Assembly: GCA_045866215.1 (NCBI GenBank) | Contig: AP035880.1 | Location: 5,022,001-5,086,000, forward strand | From: Croceivirga sp009797885 | GTDB lineage: Bacteria > Bacteroidota > Bacteroidia > Flavobacteriales > Flavobacteriaceae | DNA: 64,000 nucleotides | Direction: 5' to 3' | Notes under the pieces: generated by a model | What the model saw: the letters and a program-made list of their open reading frames with translations, nothing else | Database searches by the model: none | Told to the model about the DNA's origin: nothing | Shown here: in pieces, positions 51,283 through 60,341 of the stretch | Layout: each line of letters starts with the position of its first letter | How positions within the stretch are numbered: position 1 is the first letter of the stretch | Translations under genes and position numbers: made by a program

Positions 51283-53259
51283 CTAATTCATGGACAATTG
51301 GTATTGATTTAATCCGAATTTTAGCCATTCTTCATATGTATCCGTATCCACATACTGCACGGCAGTGTTCAAAACTTCCAATTCTGGAGAAAGCAGTACG
51401 TAATAGGGTTGGGAGGCCGAATTGAAATTAATGGTCTGAAAAGTACCCCATTTTTGCCCTATTGTTTTAATGGTCTTGATACGACCGGATTCATATTGGA
51501 AATCAAACTGCTGCGATTCCGGAAGCTCTTTTCGATCGTCCACATAAAGCGATATTAAGATGTAATCATCCCTGAGCATCGGATAAATCCTGGGATCGCT
51601 CCATACATTTTCCTCCATCCTCCGACAATTCACGCAGCCCCAGCCCGTGAAATCCAACAATATGGGTTTGTTCATCGCCCGGGCGGCGGCCACACCTTCT
51701 TCAAAAACCTTGTAACAGTCCAATCCCAACGGACATTCACTCTGCTTTTCTGAAATGGAATAAAAATCGGGGGGAGGAAAACCACTCAAAGGTTTAAGAT
51801 GGGTAATGTTCGTCAATCCCAGAATAAGATATACCCCGAAAGCCATACTGAACACCCCGGTTGCTTTTCTCCCAAGGGACGGCTTTTGCCTTTGCCCATC
51901 ATGGGGAAAACGGAAGATTCCAAAAAGGTAAAGCGCCAATAACAGAAAAATAACGATCCAAATACCCAAGAAAATCTCGCGTTTAAAAATGCCCCAATTC
52001 CCCACCAAATCCGCATTGGATAGGAACTTAAAGGCCATGGCAAGCTCAAGGAAGCCCAAAACCACTTTTACCGTAGTCATCCAACCCCCGGATTTGGGCA
52101 ATGAATTCAACCATGTTGGAAAAAGGGCAAATAAGGCAAAAGGAAGGGCCAATGCCAACCCGAATCCCGTCATTCCAATGGTAAGATTGGTAGCCACACT
52201 GCCCTGCGCCAATGTTGTACTTCCCAAAAGCCCTCCCAATATAGGTCCGGTACAGGAAAAGGAGACTATGGCCAACGTAAGCGCCATAAAAAAGATACCC
52301 AAACCACCGCCAACCTTATTGGAAGCGCTATCCAATTTATTGGCCCAGGAACTGGGTAAGGTAAGCTCATAATATCCAAAAAATGAAAATGCAAAAAAGA
52401 CAAAAATGGCAAAGAAAAATACGTTCAACCATACATTTGTTGCAATGGTATTCAGTATTTGGGAATCAACGGAATCAAATAAATGAAAGGGAAGACTCAA
52501 TAAAAAGTAAATCAAGACAATAAAAAACCCATAGAGCAAGGCGCTTTTTATTCCTTTGGAACGATTTGCGGAGTGCTTGGTAAAGAAGGACACCGTTAAG
52601 GGAATCAACGGGAAAACGCAGGGAGTGAGCAAGGCAATAAATCCGCCCAAAAAGCCCAATCCAAAAAGCATCCAAAAGTTGGTTGAAGAGGATTTTTGAT
52701 GTAGTGAACCTTCCTCCAATTTGGATTTTTGCTTTAAATCGAGCTTTAGGGCATTGGTCATTGCCAAACTGCGTTCATCAAGTGTGCGATCTTCCACAAC
52801 CACTTCCCCCCCGCTCAGCGAAATGGTAAAAACCTCCTCTTTTAGAACACAAACTTCCTTACAGATTTGGTAGTACAGAATGACCTCCACCTGTTTTACG
52901 TCCTTATTGAGAAGTCGAATCTTCTGTTTAAAAAGTGCTTTTTCCTTAAAGAAGGTTTCTTCAACATCAAAGACCTCCGTATATTTTTTATAGGTTTTCC
53001 CTTCCTCGGTAGGGCCAAGGAGTTCGTAGTCCGTACCGGCTCCCACAAATTCAAATTCACTGGGCATTGACCCTCCTTCCGCAGTGTACAGGGAGTAGAT
53101 AAACCAGTCCTGATAAATATCCGCCTTAAAAATCAATTCGTACCCATCCTGGTCGAGCTCAACTACTTCGTGGCTCCATACAGCCGGATTTTCATCGGAT
53201 TGGGCATATCCAAAAATGGAAAGCAAAAGCGTCGCTAATAAAAGAACTGTGTATTTCAT
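51283..53259 (-). CDS. DsbD/DipZ-type thiol:disulfide interchange protein
   Basis: A 658-residue protein from ATG 53259, whose ATGA overlaps the tilS stop. A signal peptide (about 1-20) is followed by an exported N-terminal domain with a redox cysteine pair (QICKEVCVL), a membrane domain of about eight segments with PCVFPLIPL and SFSCTGPILGGLLG (the transmembrane cysteines), and a C-terminal thioredoxin-like domain with CVNC at 542-545. The three-part layout is that of DsbD, which carries reducing equivalents from cytoplasmic thioredoxin to periplasmic proteins and cytochrome c maturation. Confidence 0.92.
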   Translation of the reverse strand: MKYTVLLLATLLLSIFGYAQSDENPAVWSHEVVELDQDGYELIFKADIYQDWFIYSLYTAEGGSMPSEFEFVGAGTDYELLGPTEEGKTYKKYTEVFDVEETFFKEKALFKQKIRLLNKDVKQVEVILYYQICKEVCVLKEEVFTISLSGGEVVVEDRTLDERSLAMTNALKLDLKQKSKLEEGSLHQKSSSTNFWMLFGLGFLGGFIALLTPCVFPLIPLTVSFFTKHSANRSKGIKSALLYGFFIVLIYFLLSLPFHLFDSVDSQILNTIATNVWLNVFFFAIFVFFAFSFFGYYELTLPSSWANKLDSASNKVGGGLGIFFMALTLAIVSFSCTGPILGGLLGSTTLAQGSVATNLTIGMTGFGLALALPFALFALFPTWLNSLPKSGGWMTTVKVVLGFLELAMAFKFLSNADLVGNWGIFKREIFLGIWIVIFLLLALYLFGIFRFPHDGQRQKPSLGRKATGVFSMAFGVYLILGLTNITHLKPLSGFPPPDFYSISEKQSECPLGLDCYKVFEEGVAAARAMNKPILLDFTGWGCVNCRRMEENVWSDPRIYPMLRDDYILISLYVDDRKELPESQQFDFQYESGRIKTIKTIGQKWGTFQTINFNSASQPYYVLLSPELEVLNTAVQYVDTDTYEEWLKFGLNQYQLSMN

Positions 53260-54551
53260 GAAACCCATGTGAACTTTAGAATTTCTTTTGTTAATCCGGT
53301 TACTTTAAATCTATCATCCAGTCGTTTTCCCAACACCCAAACTATTTTATCCCTCGAACAAAGGAGCCACTGGCTTTCTTTTTGAAGGGTCGTATATTTT
53401 TCATCCTTAAAGAATTTCGACAGTTTTTTTCTCCCTTCCATTCCCAACGGATAAAAGTAGTCGCCAATTTTCCATTTCCTTAATTTTAACGGATAGTTTA
53501 ACTTTTCCTTATCAACATAAATCACATTGGGTGAAAAGGCTCCTATGGCATTGACCGCATCCATCGTAAGCTGCAACGGTTCTTTTATATGGTTTTCATC
53601 TTCGGTAAGCAGGAATACCTTTTCTTCGGATTTGGCAATGGGCGCCAAAATCAAATGATCCCTATCCTTTATCATCCGGTGGGTCCGGGACTGTACTTCC
53701 TTTCCACTTTGGGCGGTAAGCAAATGGGTCAAATCTTCCCACTGGGTAAATCCAAAATCCCTAAAAAGTAAGTGGAGGTAGCCGTTCACTGGACTTAGCT
53801 TATCCAATTCCGATATTGGAATGTGGATTTCACCATTGGTTGCCGTAAAAAGTCTGGCTTTCAATTCTTCCTTGTAATTCCCCAACAACTGACTACTGTA
53901 GTCCAGATACTCCTGTGTTTGTTGGAAGTTGGAAAGAAAGGTTGGATTTAGTTCCTTTAGTTTCGGAACGATTTCATGACGGATTTCATTTCGTAGGTAT
54001 TTCAAATCCTTGTTGCTAAGGTCCTCTCTCCAGGCAATACCATTGGCCTTGGCAAATTCCAAAATCTCATCTTTGGAAAAAGTCAGTAGCGGTCTAATAA
54101 TATCTTGGTTTTTTCTTGGGATTCCCCGCAAACCTTCCAAACCTGTACCTCTGGATAGGTTGATGAGAAAGGTTTCCAAGTCATCATCCAAATGATGGGC
54201 CGTAAGGATATGGTCAAAACCTTTGGTTGTTGCTAGTTTTTGAAACCAATGGTACCGCAGCTCCCTCGCTTTAAGTTGCACCGAACCTGTTTCTTGGCTT
54301 AGGTCAAAAGTTTTAAAGAAAGCCGTTATTTTGTTTTTTGCGGCCCAGGCAACCACAAATTCTTCATCTCTATCGGAATCCTTCGCCCTAAGCTTGTAAT
54401 TGCAATGGGCAACGGAAAAATTATAGCCGTTCTCCAACAATAGCTGGGCCAATACCATACTATCCAATCCTCCACTGCAAGCCAGCAATAACCTCTTTTT
54501 TTTCAAAAAAGGAAAGTGATTTTCAATATGGCTATTCAACTTGTCCAACAC
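53256..54551 (-). CDS. tilS: tRNA(Ile)-lysidine synthetase
   Basis: A 431-residue PP-loop ATPase. It attaches lysine to the wobble cytidine of tRNA-Ile (CAU), changing its decoding from Met to Ile, and is essential in most bacteria. The ATP pyrophosphatase loop SGGLDS is at 26-31, HLDDDLETFLINLSRGTGLEGLRGI forms the second active-site block, and the C-terminal domain (KIGDYFYPLGMEGRKKLSKFFKDEK) is present. The start is a GTG at 54551. It overlaps dsbD by 4 bp. Confidence 0.93.
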   Translation of the reverse strand: MLDKLNSHIENHFPFLKKKRLLLACSGGLDSMVLAQLLLENGYNFSVAHCNYKLRAKDSDRDEEFVVAWAAKNKITAFFKTFDLSQETGSVQLKARELRYHWFQKLATTKGFDHILTAHHLDDDLETFLINLSRGTGLEGLRGIPRKNQDIIRPLLTFSKDEILEFAKANGIAWREDLSNKDLKYLRNEIRHEIVPKLKELNPTFLSNFQQTQEYLDYSSQLLGNYKEELKARLFTATNGEIHIPISELDKLSPVNGYLHLLFRDFGFTQWEDLTHLLTAQSGKEVQSRTHRMIKDRDHLILAPIAKSEEKVFLLTEDENHIKEPLQLTMDAVNAIGAFSPNVIYVDKEKLNYPLKLRKWKIGDYFYPLGMEGRKKLSKFFKDEKYTTLQKESQWLLCSRDKIVWVLGKRLDDRFKVTGLTKEILKFTWVS

Positions 54552-54567
54552 TGGACAAAAGTAATAT

Positions 54568-55101
54568 TTAAAGAATTTCCAGGAATTTGTCCAAGGCCGT
54601 TCGATGTTGATCGGCCAATTCCGCAGTTACGATTTTTCCGGAGCGATCAAAGTTTTCAGCAAATGAGGGCAGGGAAAACGTAGCGACCACTTCCGCGCCA
54701 AACCGTGGCAATAGTTTTTCGGTAACGCCCAATGCACCCTTACCGCCACCTTTTCCCCTGGAGGTAGAAATCAACAGCACTTTTTTACCCGGTAAAAACT
54801 TACGCTCCAATCGGGACAACCAGTCCAGCAGATTTTTAAAGTAAGCCGATGGATTGCCGTTGTGTTCATTAACGGAAATAATGAGGGCGTCCATTTTTTG
54901 GATATCATTCTTCAACTCCACCAATGAATTTGAATATCCTTCTTTTTTTTCCAGGTCCTCACTATACAGGGGAAAGGGATAATTGGCCATGTTCAACAAG
55001 CGGGTTTCATGATGTTTGATCAATGATACCGTATATTTCACCAATTCGTAATTAATGGATGTGGAAGAATTACTTCCTGCGAATGCTAAAATCTTAGCCA
55101 T
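54568..55101 (-). CDS. NADPH-dependent FMN reductase-family protein
   Basis: A 177-residue flavodoxin-fold protein. ATG 55101 (MAKILAFAGSNSSTSIN) is preferred over a longer frame to 55128, since the FMN phosphate-binding GSNSSTSIN loop must sit at the N-terminus. MDALIISVNEHNGNPSAYFKNLLDWLSR is the central family block, and LLISTSRGKGGG the second flavin-contacting loop. It likely reduces flavin, quinones or azo compounds with NADPH. It lies 16 bp upstream of tilS. Confidence 0.87.
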   Translation of the reverse strand: MAKILAFAGSNSSTSINYELVKYTVSLIKHHETRLLNMANYPFPLYSEDLEKKEGYSNSLVELKNDIQKMDALIISVNEHNGNPSAYFKNLLDWLSRLERKFLPGKKVLLISTSRGKGGGKGALGVTEKLLPRFGAEVVATFSLPSFAENFDRSGKIVTAELADQHRTALDKFLEIL

Positions 55102-55165
55102 GTTCAAAAAAGTTAATGTATTCTGCAATAATCTCTAAAAATCAGCCTATTGCGTGTTTTTTATC

Positions 55166-55173
55166 TAATTTTG
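55166..55173 (+). promoter_or_regulatory. -7 promoter element upstream of the acyltransferase-like gene
   Basis: TAATTTTG matches TAnnTTTG. The surrounding 18 bases (TTTTTATCTAATTTTGGC) are identical to those around the OmpA promoter at 1586-1603. The best TTG lies only 13 bp upstream, closer than usual. Confidence 0.45.
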
Positions 55174-55229
55174 GCACCTAAAATAATCCAAATCCCTCTG
55201 GATTACGAATATTAAGTGAAGAACTACAG

Positions 55230-56426
55230 ATGAAAGTTGAGTCCAAAAGATTGTTTTTTATAGATGCCATGCGGGCATGGGCAATCTTAATGATGCTCCA
55301 GGGTCATTTTATCGATGGGCTTTTAGATCCCCTCTTCAGAAATCCCGACAATTCCGTTTATTCGGTATGGCTGTACTTTAGGGGAATCACCGCTCCTGTT
55401 TTCTTTACGGTTTCGGGATTCATCTTTACCTACCTCTTGTTGAGGGTGCCGGAAAAAGGGTTTGAAAACCCACGCATACGGAAGGGCATAAAACGAGGGT
55501 TGCAACTGTTGGTAATCGGTTATGCGCTACGATTAAACTTATTTGGGCTCCTTAAAGGGCAAATCTATGATGGTTTTTACTTGGTGGATGTGCTTCATTG
55601 TATAGGTCTGTCCATTTTGGCCATCATTGGATTTTATCTTTTGACCAGTCGAAGGAAAGCCTATCTTTTTCCTTTACTACTGCTCTCTACCACTGTCCTG
55701 TTGTTTCTTTTTGAACCCGTTTACAAGCAATGGTCTTTTTCCTGGTTGCCTGCGGGCCTGGCCAATTATTTTAGCAAGGCCAATGGTTCGGTATTCACCA
55801 TTATTCCGTGGCTGGGCTATACTACTTTGGGCGCAGCGCTTTCCCTAGTATTTATAAAATTCAAGGATTTTAAACAATTGTATCCTGTCTCGATCGTGTC
55901 GTCCCTCATTTTAGGGGTATTTCTTATTTATTTCTCTTCTCCCATGTTCATGGCACTGCACGAAATGACCGGTGTCGATTTGTTTGCTCTTATTTATTCG
56001 AACAATTATCTATTTATTCGCCTAGGGGACGTGTTTGTTGTATTTGCCGTATTTATGTTGATCCGTGGCGTATTGACCAATACAACCCTACTGAACATTG
56101 GGTCCAATACATTATCCATATATGTTATCCATTTCATTATCCTTTATGGGAGCTTTACGGGCCTGGGATTATATAAATTCTTTCACCACCAACTACATCC
56201 GTTACTGGCCATTGGTGGTTCCGTACTGTTTATGTTGGTATGTACATATTTGGCACTTCAATACAACCAGAGGGAAGGCGAAGTAAAGGCAAAGGGAGCC
56301 ACGCTTATTGCCAATGGAAAGATGCAACTATCCCTATTCTCCAAAAAGGCCATTCCGGTCATCAAAGAGCAATTGGTTCGAGTTAAGTTGTCCTTCCTAC
56401 GTTTTTTGGCTACTTCCAAAAACTAA
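55230..56426 (+). CDS. DUF1624/heparan-alpha-glucosaminide acetyltransferase-like membrane protein
   Basis: A 398-residue polytopic membrane protein with about ten hydrophobic segments. The opening RLFFIDAMRAWAILMMLQGHFIDGL and FTVSGFIFTYLLL are characteristic of the DUF1624 (YeiB/HGSNAT-like) family of membrane acyltransferases; the histidine in QGHF is the conserved one in this family. It may transfer an acyl group to a cell-envelope glycan. The C-terminus is cytoplasmic and basic. No partner gene is adjacent. Confidence 0.8.
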   Translation: MKVESKRLFFIDAMRAWAILMMLQGHFIDGLLDPLFRNPDNSVYSVWLYFRGITAPVFFTVSGFIFTYLLLRVPEKGFENPRIRKGIKRGLQLLVIGYALRLNLFGLLKGQIYDGFYLVDVLHCIGLSILAIIGFYLLTSRRKAYLFPLLLLSTTVLLFLFEPVYKQWSFSWLPAGLANYFSKANGSVFTIIPWLGYTTLGAALSLVFIKFKDFKQLYPVSIVSSLILGVFLIYFSSPMFMALHEMTGVDLFALIYSNNYLFIRLGDVFVVFAVFMLIRGVLTNTTLLNIGSNTLSIYVIHFIILYGSFTGLGLYKFFHHQLHPLLAIGGSVLFMLVCTYLALQYNQREGEVKAKGATLIANGKMQLSLFSKKAIPVIKEQLVRVKLSFLRFLATSKN

Positions 56427-56459
56427 AAAGCGACTCAATTACATCTGTGCATTTTAAGG

Positions 56460-57866
56460 TTAAACGTGGATGGCCCTATCCTCCGTGGCGGCCAGGGCGG
56501 CTTCCTTCACAGCTTCGGCATAGGTTGGGTGTGCATGGCTCATTCGGGCCATATCCTCGGCAGAAGCCCTAAACTCCATTGCGGTTACGGCTTCCGTAAT
56601 TAAATCCGCGCAGCGCGCGCCAATCATATGTACACCTAAGACTTCATCGGTTTTGGCATCGGCAAGGATCTTCACAAAACCATCAATGTCCATACTGGCA
56701 CGGGCACGACCCAGGGCCCGCATTGGAAATTGTCCAACTTTGTAGTCTACACCTGCTTCTTTTAACTCTTCCTCGGTTTTGCCCACTGCGGCAACTTCCG
56801 GCCAGGTATAGACCACTCCCGGAATCAGGTTATAATCGATATGGGGTTTCTGTCCCGCAAGGATTTCTGCCACCATGGTCCCCTCTTCCTCAGCCTTGTG
56901 GGCCAACATGGCACCACGTATAACATCACCGATGGCATAAATATTGGGTGCCGTAGTCTGCAAATGGTCATTTACCACTACCCTGCCCCTTTCATCCAGT
57001 TGAACCCCTGCCGCTTCGGCATTGAGTCCATCCGTATAGGGTCTTCGACCAACGGAAACCAAGCAATAATCGCCTTTAAACTCAACCTCTTGACCTTTTT
57101 TGTCGTCGGCTCTCACAATGATTTCAGTGTCTTTGCGTTCCACGGATTTCACCTTGTGGGACAAAAAGAATTTTACTTTTTGTTTTTTCATGGACCGCAT
57201 CAATTCCTTGGACAGTGCGCCGTCCATACCGGGTATTATTCGGTCCATAAACTCAATAACGCTCACTTCCGCTCCCAAGCGTTTGTACACTTGACCCAGT
57301 TCCAATCCTATGACCCCTCCACCAATCACGATCATATGTTTTGGAATTTCGGACAGTTTCAAGGCTTCGGTGGACGTAATGATCCGTTCCTTATCAATCT
57401 CAATAAAAGGTAAGGTAGATGGCTTGGATCCTGTAGCGATAATCGCATTCTTGGCTTCAATGGTTTCTGTTTTTCCATCCGCCTTTTTAATGGCAATGTG
57501 GGTGGCATCCTTAAAACTCCCCAGGCCTTCAAAAACATCAATTTTGTTTTTATCCATCAAAAACTGAATTCCCTTGGTGGTTTGGTCCACCACACCATCT
57601 TTACGGGAAATCATCTGTTTTAAGTTTACTTTGATTTCGCCAGGGATGTCAATCCCATGTTCCTCAAAATGTTTTACTGCATCTTCATAATGATGGGACG
57701 AGTCCAACAAGGCCTTTGAAGGAATACAACCTACATTTAGGCAGGTACCGCCCAAGGTGGCATATTTTTCCACAATTGCTGTTTTCATACCCAATTGGGC
57801 ACATCGAATAGCGGCCACGTACCCACCGGGGCCAGAACCGATAACGGCTACATCATATTGACTCAT
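56460..57866 (-). CDS. lpd: Dihydrolipoyl dehydrogenase
   Basis: A 468-residue E3 enzyme. It reoxidises the lipoyl groups of the pyruvate and 2-oxoglutarate dehydrogenase complexes and the glycine cleavage system, passing electrons to NAD. The FAD loop is VIGSGPGGYVAAI, the redox disulfide is GGTCLNVGCIPSK (Cys42, Cys47), the NAD loop is VIGGGVIGLELG, and the C-terminal active-site His-Glu lies in MSHAHPTYAEAVKEAAL. Length and motifs are complete. Not adjacent to other complex subunits. Confidence 0.95.
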   Translation of the reverse strand: MSQYDVAVIGSGPGGYVAAIRCAQLGMKTAIVEKYATLGGTCLNVGCIPSKALLDSSHHYEDAVKHFEEHGIDIPGEIKVNLKQMISRKDGVVDQTTKGIQFLMDKNKIDVFEGLGSFKDATHIAIKKADGKTETIEAKNAIIATGSKPSTLPFIEIDKERIITSTEALKLSEIPKHMIVIGGGVIGLELGQVYKRLGAEVSVIEFMDRIIPGMDGALSKELMRSMKKQKVKFFLSHKVKSVERKDTEIIVRADDKKGQEVEFKGDYCLVSVGRRPYTDGLNAEAAGVQLDERGRVVVNDHLQTTAPNIYAIGDVIRGAMLAHKAEEEGTMVAEILAGQKPHIDYNLIPGVVYTWPEVAAVGKTEEELKEAGVDYKVGQFPMRALGRARASMDIDGFVKILADAKTDEVLGVHMIGARCADLITEAVTAMEFRASAEDMARMSHAHPTYAEAVKEAALAATEDRAIHV

Positions 57867-57945
57867 ATGTAAAAGGATTTCCGAATTAGAATTTTTTTTG
57901 GAACGACCTCAAAAATACGAATGTTTTTCGGGAACAATTGCAGAT

Positions 57946-58335
57946 TTAGGCTGGGGAGAGCGGAAATTTAATACCGCCATAATACCCCATCCACAAACCT
58001 GAGAGTAGGGTTGTACTTAGCAGCACATCAAACCAAAACGGACTGGGATGGGCCTCACAACCTACAAAGAACAAAACCTTGGCCAAAACGGCCGTGGAGA
58101 GCACAAGATTGGGATAATAATTGTCCTGTAGGACCAACAGCGATGTCAAAAAACCGGTAATCAATCCTGCCGAGCCGATACCTAAGGTTTTAAATGTCAA
58201 TTGTATACTGTCGGCGTTACAAAAAGTAAAACCTTTAAAAAGAACATCCTCCACCAAAGTCGTGTATAACAGCAGAACGGACAAACCAATGAGTGTGGCA
58301 AATAATGTTAGGGCGAACCGAAGCCGGGGTGTCAT
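57946..58335 (-). CDS. Small integral membrane protein of unknown function (129 aa)
   Basis: A 129-residue protein with four predicted membrane segments (about 5-26, 50-69, 77-93, 103-121), three cysteine or histidine positions in loops (FCNAD; CEAHPSP) and no recognisable motif. It stands alone between lpd and the Lrp gene, in the same direction as both. I assign no function. Confidence 0.65.
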   Translation of the reverse strand: MTPRLRFALTLFATLIGLSVLLLYTTLVEDVLFKGFTFCNADSIQLTFKTLGIGSAGLITGFLTSLLVLQDNYYPNLVLSTAVLAKVLFFVGCEAHPSPFWFDVLLSTTLLSGLWMGYYGGIKFPLSPA

Positions 58336-58434
58336 GTTGGGTTGTTTTTTGATTGATGTGATGTAACAACCTCAAGTTAGGTGTAAATAGTGCACGAACA
58401 CCCCTTTTTTAACGTGGTTTTAGGTTAAACTTTC

Positions 58435-58893
58435 TTAAAGTGCTATGGCCGTGGTCTTTTTGACCTCATTGATGCCAAAGGAACTTTGGGTACTTCCAAT
58501 TTGATCGATTGCCGTAAGCTTATGTACCATAAACTCCCTGTAAGCGGTCATATCGGCAACGTTCACCCGGAGGATATAATCATAATCCCCACTGATATGG
58601 TGGCATTCCTGAACCTCGTCCAGTTGTTGGACCTGATATTCAAACCGTATCACATTATCTTTAGTGTGCTGTACCAATTTCACGTGACAGAATACGGTAA
58701 ACGACCTACGAATGGCCTCCCTATCCACCAGGGCCACATAATGGGTGATTACATTTTCACGTTCCAGCTTCCGAATGCGTTCAAAAGCGGCCGTAGTGGA
58801 AAGTCCCAATTCGGCGGCATAGGCTTTTGTAGTCCGTTTGCAGTCTTCCTGTAAAAGATTCAACAATTTTCTATCTGTTTGATCCAAAGTCAT
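58435..58893 (-). CDS. Lrp/AsnC-family transcriptional regulator
   Basis: A 152-residue regulator: N-terminal winged helix (LNLLQEDCKRTTKAYAAELGLSTTAAFERIRKLERENVI) and a C-terminal RAM ligand-binding domain (EVQECHHISGDYDYILRVNVADMTAYREF). Lrp-type proteins sense amino acids. It is divergent from the methionine gamma-lyase-like gene, and two 15-bp palindromes lie in the 154-bp gap, so local control of that gene, with a sulfur amino acid as effector, is a plausible inference. Confidence 0.9.
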   Translation of the reverse strand: MTLDQTDRKLLNLLQEDCKRTTKAYAAELGLSTTAAFERIRKLERENVITHYVALVDREAIRRSFTVFCHVKLVQHTKDNVIRFEYQVQQLDEVQECHHISGDYDYILRVNVADMTAYREFMVHKLTAIDQIGSTQSSFGINEVKKTTAIAL

Positions 58894-58935
58894 TTCCGAT
58901 AATTTTTCGTTCGACCCTGTGCAATTTAATGAAAA

Positions 58936-58950
58936 TAGAATTAAATTCTA
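58936..58950. promoter_or_regulatory. Lrp-type operator candidate 1
   Basis: TAGAATTAAATTCTA is a perfect 15-bp palindrome in the divergent lrp-lyase intergenic region, of the length and A/T-rich centre of the known Lrp consensus (YAGHAWATTWTDCTR in E. coli). Confidence 0.55.
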
Positions 58951-59001
58951 TATAGTTGAATAAATTTAAAATAATTTACTGTACATGATTCTTATCATTG
59001 A

Positions 59002-59016
59002 ATTTCATATTGAAAT
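59002..59016. promoter_or_regulatory. Lrp-type operator candidate 2
   Basis: ATTTCATATTGAAAT (6-3-6) is a second perfect palindrome 51 bp further downstream; an outer TATCATT...AATGATA dyad surrounds it. It lies 31 bp before the lyase start. Confidence 0.5.
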
Positions 59017-59047
59017 GATAGAAATTGGTAGTTAAATTATATGCATA

Positions 59048-60271
59048 ATGAAAAGCAAATCGGCACAAAAGCTACAGGACCTTCACTATTTCGGTGAATT
59101 TGGTGGAGTGAATCCATCCATATCAGATTCCTCGACCTACACCTTTCTTTCAGCAAAAAAGATGTTCGATACCTTTGAAGGCAATACCGAGGGCTGTTAC
59201 CTGTACAGTAGACATTCCTCTCCTTCCAACCTTTATTTGGGTGAAGCCCTGGCCGCTTTGGAAGGTACGGAAACCGCCAATGTCTATGCTTCCGGAATGG
59301 GCGCGATTTCCGCAGTGATCATGCAACTCTGTGAAGCAGGCAGCCATATGGTGAGCAGCCGAACCATTTACGGAGGCACCTATGCGCTTATGAAAAACTT
59401 TTTGCCAAAATTGGGCATTGACACTTCTTTCGTGGACATTACCAATTTGGAAAAAGTGGAAGAATCCATTACCAAGAACACTAAAATGCTTTATTGTGAA
59501 GCCATAAGCAATCCATTACTGGAGGTAGCGGATATTCGTTCCCTATCCAAATTGGCCAAAGCCCATGGTATTCCCCTGGTAGTGGACAACACCTTCTCTC
59601 CCCTAAGCATAAGTCCAGTACACCTGGGCGCGGATATTGTAATTCACAGCCTCACCAAATTCATTAATGGATCCAGCGATTGTGTAGCCGGCGCAGTCTG
59701 TGCTTCAACCGAATTTTGCCTAAGCCTTAAAGATGTCAATAACGGTGCTGGAATGCTCTTGGGCAGTACTTTGGACAGTTTACGTGCGGCCTCTATTTTA
59801 AAGAATATGCGAACCCTGCATATTCGAATCAAAAAGCACAGTGAAAATACGCTCTACCTGGCCCAAAAATTCCAGGAAGATGGATTAAAAGTAGCGCATC
59901 CCGGGCTTTCCTCCCACCCCGGTCATAACACCATGAAGGAGCAAATGAACCCACAATATGGTTTTGGCGGATTAATGACCCTTGATGTGGGTTCCCTGGA
60001 CAAAGCGAATGCCCTAATGGAACTGATGCAAAAAGAAAACCTGGGCTATTTGGCCGTAAGTCTTGGATTCTACAAGACCTTGTTCAGCGCTCCCGGCACC
60101 TCGACCTCATCGGAAATACCTTTGGAAGAACAAGAGGAGATGGGCTTAACGGATGGCCTGATTCGGTTTTCAATTGGTCTGGACAACAACATTGAAAATA
60201 CCTATCAACGGATGAAACACTGTATGGAAAGACTTCATATCCTAGGTCCCAAAACCACCACATTGGCTTAG
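59048..60271 (+). CDS. Methionine gamma-lyase-like Cys/Met metabolism PLP enzyme
   Basis: A 407-residue fold-type I PLP enzyme of the trans-sulfuration family. The typical N-terminal active-site region (YSRHSSPSNLYLGEALAALEGTE), ASGMGAISAV, VDNTFSPL and the PLP lysine Lys204 in HSLTKFINGSSDCVAG are clear, as is SLGFYKTLFSAPGTSTSSEIP near the C-terminus. The overall sequence suits methionine gamma-lyase (methionine to methanethiol, ammonia and 2-oxobutyrate), though cystathionine lyases look similar. If correct, it is a source of 2-oxobutyrate that could support isoleucine synthesis. An antiporter gene follows in the same direction. Confidence 0.8.
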   Translation: MKSKSAQKLQDLHYFGEFGGVNPSISDSSTYTFLSAKKMFDTFEGNTEGCYLYSRHSSPSNLYLGEALAALEGTETANVYASGMGAISAVIMQLCEAGSHMVSSRTIYGGTYALMKNFLPKLGIDTSFVDITNLEKVEESITKNTKMLYCEAISNPLLEVADIRSLSKLAKAHGIPLVVDNTFSPLSISPVHLGADIVIHSLTKFINGSSDCVAGAVCASTEFCLSLKDVNNGAGMLLGSTLDSLRAASILKNMRTLHIRIKKHSENTLYLAQKFQEDGLKVAHPGLSSHPGHNTMKEQMNPQYGFGGLMTLDVGSLDKANALMELMQKENLGYLAVSLGFYKTLFSAPGTSTSSEIPLEEQEEMGLTDGLIRFSIGLDNNIENTYQRMKHCMERLHILGPKTTTLA

Positions 60272-60341
60272 AGGGAACCCCTCCAGGTTTGCACAACAGG
60301 GCTCAAAGTTGTAATATTAGGCTTGCACAACTCAATAGCCC

